A DNA stretch of 64,000 nucleotides from Isoptericola croceus (GTDB taxonomy: Bacteria > Actinomycetota > Actinomycetes > Actinomycetales > Cellulomonadaceae): assembly GCF_029382255.1 (NCBI RefSeq), contig NZ_JARLLG010000004.1, positions 233,809 to 297,808 of the forward strand. Direction: 5' to 3'. Made by a program: the position numbers and the translations under genes. Positions 62,548 through 64,000 of this stretch are shown piece after piece; position 1 is the first letter of the stretch, and every line of letters begins with the position of its first letter. The notes below the pieces were generated by a model. The model had not been told where the DNA came from. It saw only the letters and a list, made by a program, of their open reading frames with translations, and did no database searches.

Positions 62548-62605
62548 CGCACCTTCCCGCGAGGTAGCGCGACTACCCGCGAGGTAGCGCACGCTACCTC
62601 GCGGG
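62539..62605. repeat. 20-bp TAG repeat, three units, ending in a palindrome, between rlmB and the DUF4032 gene
   Basis: Units GCGAGGTAGCGCACCTTCCC (62539), GCGAGGTAGCGCGACTACCC (62559) and a third at 62579 that continues into its own inverse: CCCGCGAGGTAGCG (62576-62589) and CGCTACCTCGCGGG (62592-62605). The first TAG ends rlmB; the inverted copy provides the TAG of the opposing gene (both proteins end in Ala-Arg). Confidence 0.92.
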
Positions 62606-63889
62606 ATCGTCGTCCGGGTCCGCGGCGGCGTAGTGGAAGTAGTCCGCCTCGGGTCCCGCCTCGGCCTCCTCGCCGGGGGTCAGGCCGAGGATCGCCTTCT
62701 CGTCGGGGCGGTGCTGCAGCACGTTCTCCACGTAGGAGGCCACCGTCTCGGGCATCGGCACGTCGCGCTGCGCCTGCTCGGAGATGTACCACCGGTGGTC
62801 GAGGATCTCGTGATACAGCTGTGCCGGCTCCAGCTTGCGGCGCAGCTCGCGGGGGACGGCCCGGATCGTCGGGTGGAAGACGTTCTGCAGCCAGTCGTGC
62901 GCGACGAGCTGCTCGTCGTCCTCCTGCCGCTCGGTCGCTGCCTGGTAGGAGTCGAGGTCGTTGAGCAGGCGACGCGCCTGGTTGTCCTGGACGTCGAGCC
63001 CGGTCAGCTTGAACAACCGCCGCGAGTGGTGCCCGGCGTCCACCACCTGGGGCTGGATCTGCACCGTGGTGCCGTCGATGTCGGTGGTGATCGACAGCTC
63101 GCCCACGTCGAACCCGAGCTCGTTGAGCTGATCGATGCGAGCGGCGATCCGCCAGCGTTCGTCGGCGTGGAAGGCCTCGACCCCGGTGAGCGCCTGCCAC
63201 AGCTCGGTGTACCGCTCGACGAGGGAGTTGCCGATCCCGATCTCGTCGACCTCTTCGTCGAGCAGCTCGCCGGCCGCGAGGTCCATGAGCTCGCCGATGA
63301 TGTTGACCCGGGCGAGCTCGAGGTCGTACTCGCGCTGACCATGGGTGAGCTCGCGGTGCAGGGCGCCGGTCTCGGCGTCGACCAGGTAGGCCGCGAACTG
63401 GTTGGCGTCTCGACGGAACAGGGTGTTCGACAGCGAGACGTCGCCCCAGAAGAACCCCGTCAGGTGCAGGCGGACGAGCAGCACGGCGAGGGCGTCGATG
63501 AGCCGGTTCGCGGTCTCGTCGCGCAGTGCCTGGCTGAACACCGAGCGGTACGGCAGCGAGAAGGCCAGGTGCTCGGTGACGAGCGCGGCCTCGAGCTGCT
63601 CACCGGAGTCGGAGAGCCGCCCCGTGACGACGCCGACCGGCTTGACCGAGGGGATCTCGAGCTTGCGCAGCTGGCGCAGCATCTCGTACTCGCGGAACGC
63701 GATCGACTCGCTGGTCTCCTTGATCGCCAGCACCCGGCCGTCGAGGCGCACGAAGCGCACGACGTGCCGGGAGATGCCGCGGGGCAGTGCGGCGAGCACG
63801 TCGGCGGGCCAGCCTGCCAGCGGCTGCCGCCAGGGGAGGTCGAGCAGCGCCGAGTTGGGCGTCGCCGAGGTGATCTGCAGCTTTTCCAT
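62594..63889 (-). CDS. DUF4032 family protein (kinase-like fold)
   Basis: 431 residues. The N-terminal half resembles a lipopolysaccharide-kinase-type protein kinase fold: VRLDGRVLAIKETSESIAF (Lys and Glu), LLVRLHLTGFFWGDVSLSNT (catalytic-loop-like D with N) and AYLVDAETGALH (DxE). The C-terminal DUF4032 half is acidic and helical. Substrate unknown; common in Actinobacteria. Its ATG follows CACCCGATGG-type sequence without a strong ribosome site. The last residues (DPAR-stop) come from the inverted unit of the 20-bp repeat. Confidence 0.85.
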   Translation of the reverse strand: MEKLQITSATPNSALLDLPWRQPLAGWPADVLAALPRGISRHVVRFVRLDGRVLAIKETSESIAFREYEMLRQLRKLEIPSVKPVGVVTGRLSDSGEQLEAALVTEHLAFSLPYRSVFSQALRDETANRLIDALAVLLVRLHLTGFFWGDVSLSNTLFRRDANQFAAYLVDAETGALHRELTHGQREYDLELARVNIIGELMDLAAGELLDEEVDEIGIGNSLVERYTELWQALTGVEAFHADERWRIAARIDQLNELGFDVGELSITTDIDGTTVQIQPQVVDAGHHSRRLFKLTGLDVQDNQARRLLNDLDSYQAATERQEDDEQLVAHDWLQNVFHPTIRAVPRELRRKLEPAQLYHEILDHRWYISEQAQRDVPMPETVASYVENVLQHRPDEKAILGLTPGEEAEAGPEADYFHYAAADPDDDPAR

Positions 63890-63924
63890 CGGGTGTCAGC
63901 GTAGACGACGACGGGGCGGGGGCC

Positions 63925-64000
63925 GGGGGGGGCCCCCCCCCCCCCCCCGGGGGGGGGGGGCGCCGCCCCGCCCCCCCCCCGGGGGCCCGGAACGGCGCCC
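63925..64000. other. Low-complexity G/C homopolymer end, probable assembly artefact
   Basis: Runs of up to ~18 C and ~12 G follow the upstream flank of the DUF4032 gene, with almost no other bases. Nothing biological is expected; this is typical of an unreliable contig end. Confidence 0.8.

Noticed and set aside
62576-62605. Site-specific attachment site at the palindrome after rlmB
   Set aside because: No integrase or tRNA nearby, and the sequence is accounted for by the inverted unit of the 20-bp repeat family.

Overview
The window is about 73% GC, with pervasive GTGA/ATGA start-stop overlaps. It encodes several actinobacterial hallmarks: MshA (mycothiol), Lsr2, CarD, F420 genes (cofC, cofD and a Ddn-like reductase), SenX3/RegX3-type phosphate control, a fused FolB-FolK and a GPP34 protein. 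Together these point to a high-GC Actinomycete, probably Micrococcales (Cellulomonadaceae/Promicromonosporaceae type). The family-level placement is inference. The last ~75 bases are runs of G and C and look like a contig-end artefact.

Layout. 1-3.6 kb: a decayed accessory region with an FAD monooxygenase broken by an internal deletion, a relic of a nitroreductase, a LuxR regulator, a small protein gene, a truncated small gene and an intact nitroreductase. 3.6-20 kb: accessory metabolism and regulation. This comprises a MocR regulator with two tandem aldo/keto reductases, cofC-cofD, a large protein joining a nuclease-like N-terminus to a RAMA-like C-terminus, a quinone-type oxidoreductase, metX with a 7-codon leader peptide, a divergent HxlR/flavodoxin-like pair, an ABC exporter with a two-component system, and gpp34.

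20-43 kb: a conserved block, ppa < > dacB - Zn-metalloprotease - tilS - hpt - ftsH - folE - folP - folBK - DUF3180 - two PH-domain proteins - DUF2520 - panC - panD - nadB < nadC, a YtrA-type GntR/ABC operon, then lysS and lsr2. The order closely follows the mycobacterial ppa...lsr2 region. The place next to panD where coaX is found in mycobacteria is taken by nadB/nadC and the ABC module. The genes supply folate, pantothenate and NAD precursors together with tRNA and purine functions.

43-55 kb: lactonase, mshA, a Ddn-family reductase, gpm, a DUF4037 protein, phoU < > senX3-regX3, then pstS-C-A-B. A Pho-box-like direct repeat precedes pstS and a hairpin separates pstS from pstCAB. 55-64 kb: lipoprotein < > carD-ispD-ispF, an insertion of two opposed genes (aldonolactone oxidase; alanine-racemase-fold protein) beside a perfect 32-bp palindrome, then cysS-rlmB and a DUF4032 gene.

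Unusual structure. Three tandem arrays of one 20-bp repeat (consensus GCGAGGTAGCGCAnnnnCCC) sit at gene ends; they supply the TAG stop codon of nadB, mshA and rlmB and, inverted, of the DUF4032 gene. A perfect 19-bp inverted repeat lies in frame inside cofC. At least ten genes appear to be transcribed leaderless (a -10 hexamer exactly 6 nt before the start codon). No tRNA, rRNA, CRISPR array or insertion sequence was seen, and no gene-free stretch exceeds 300 bases.
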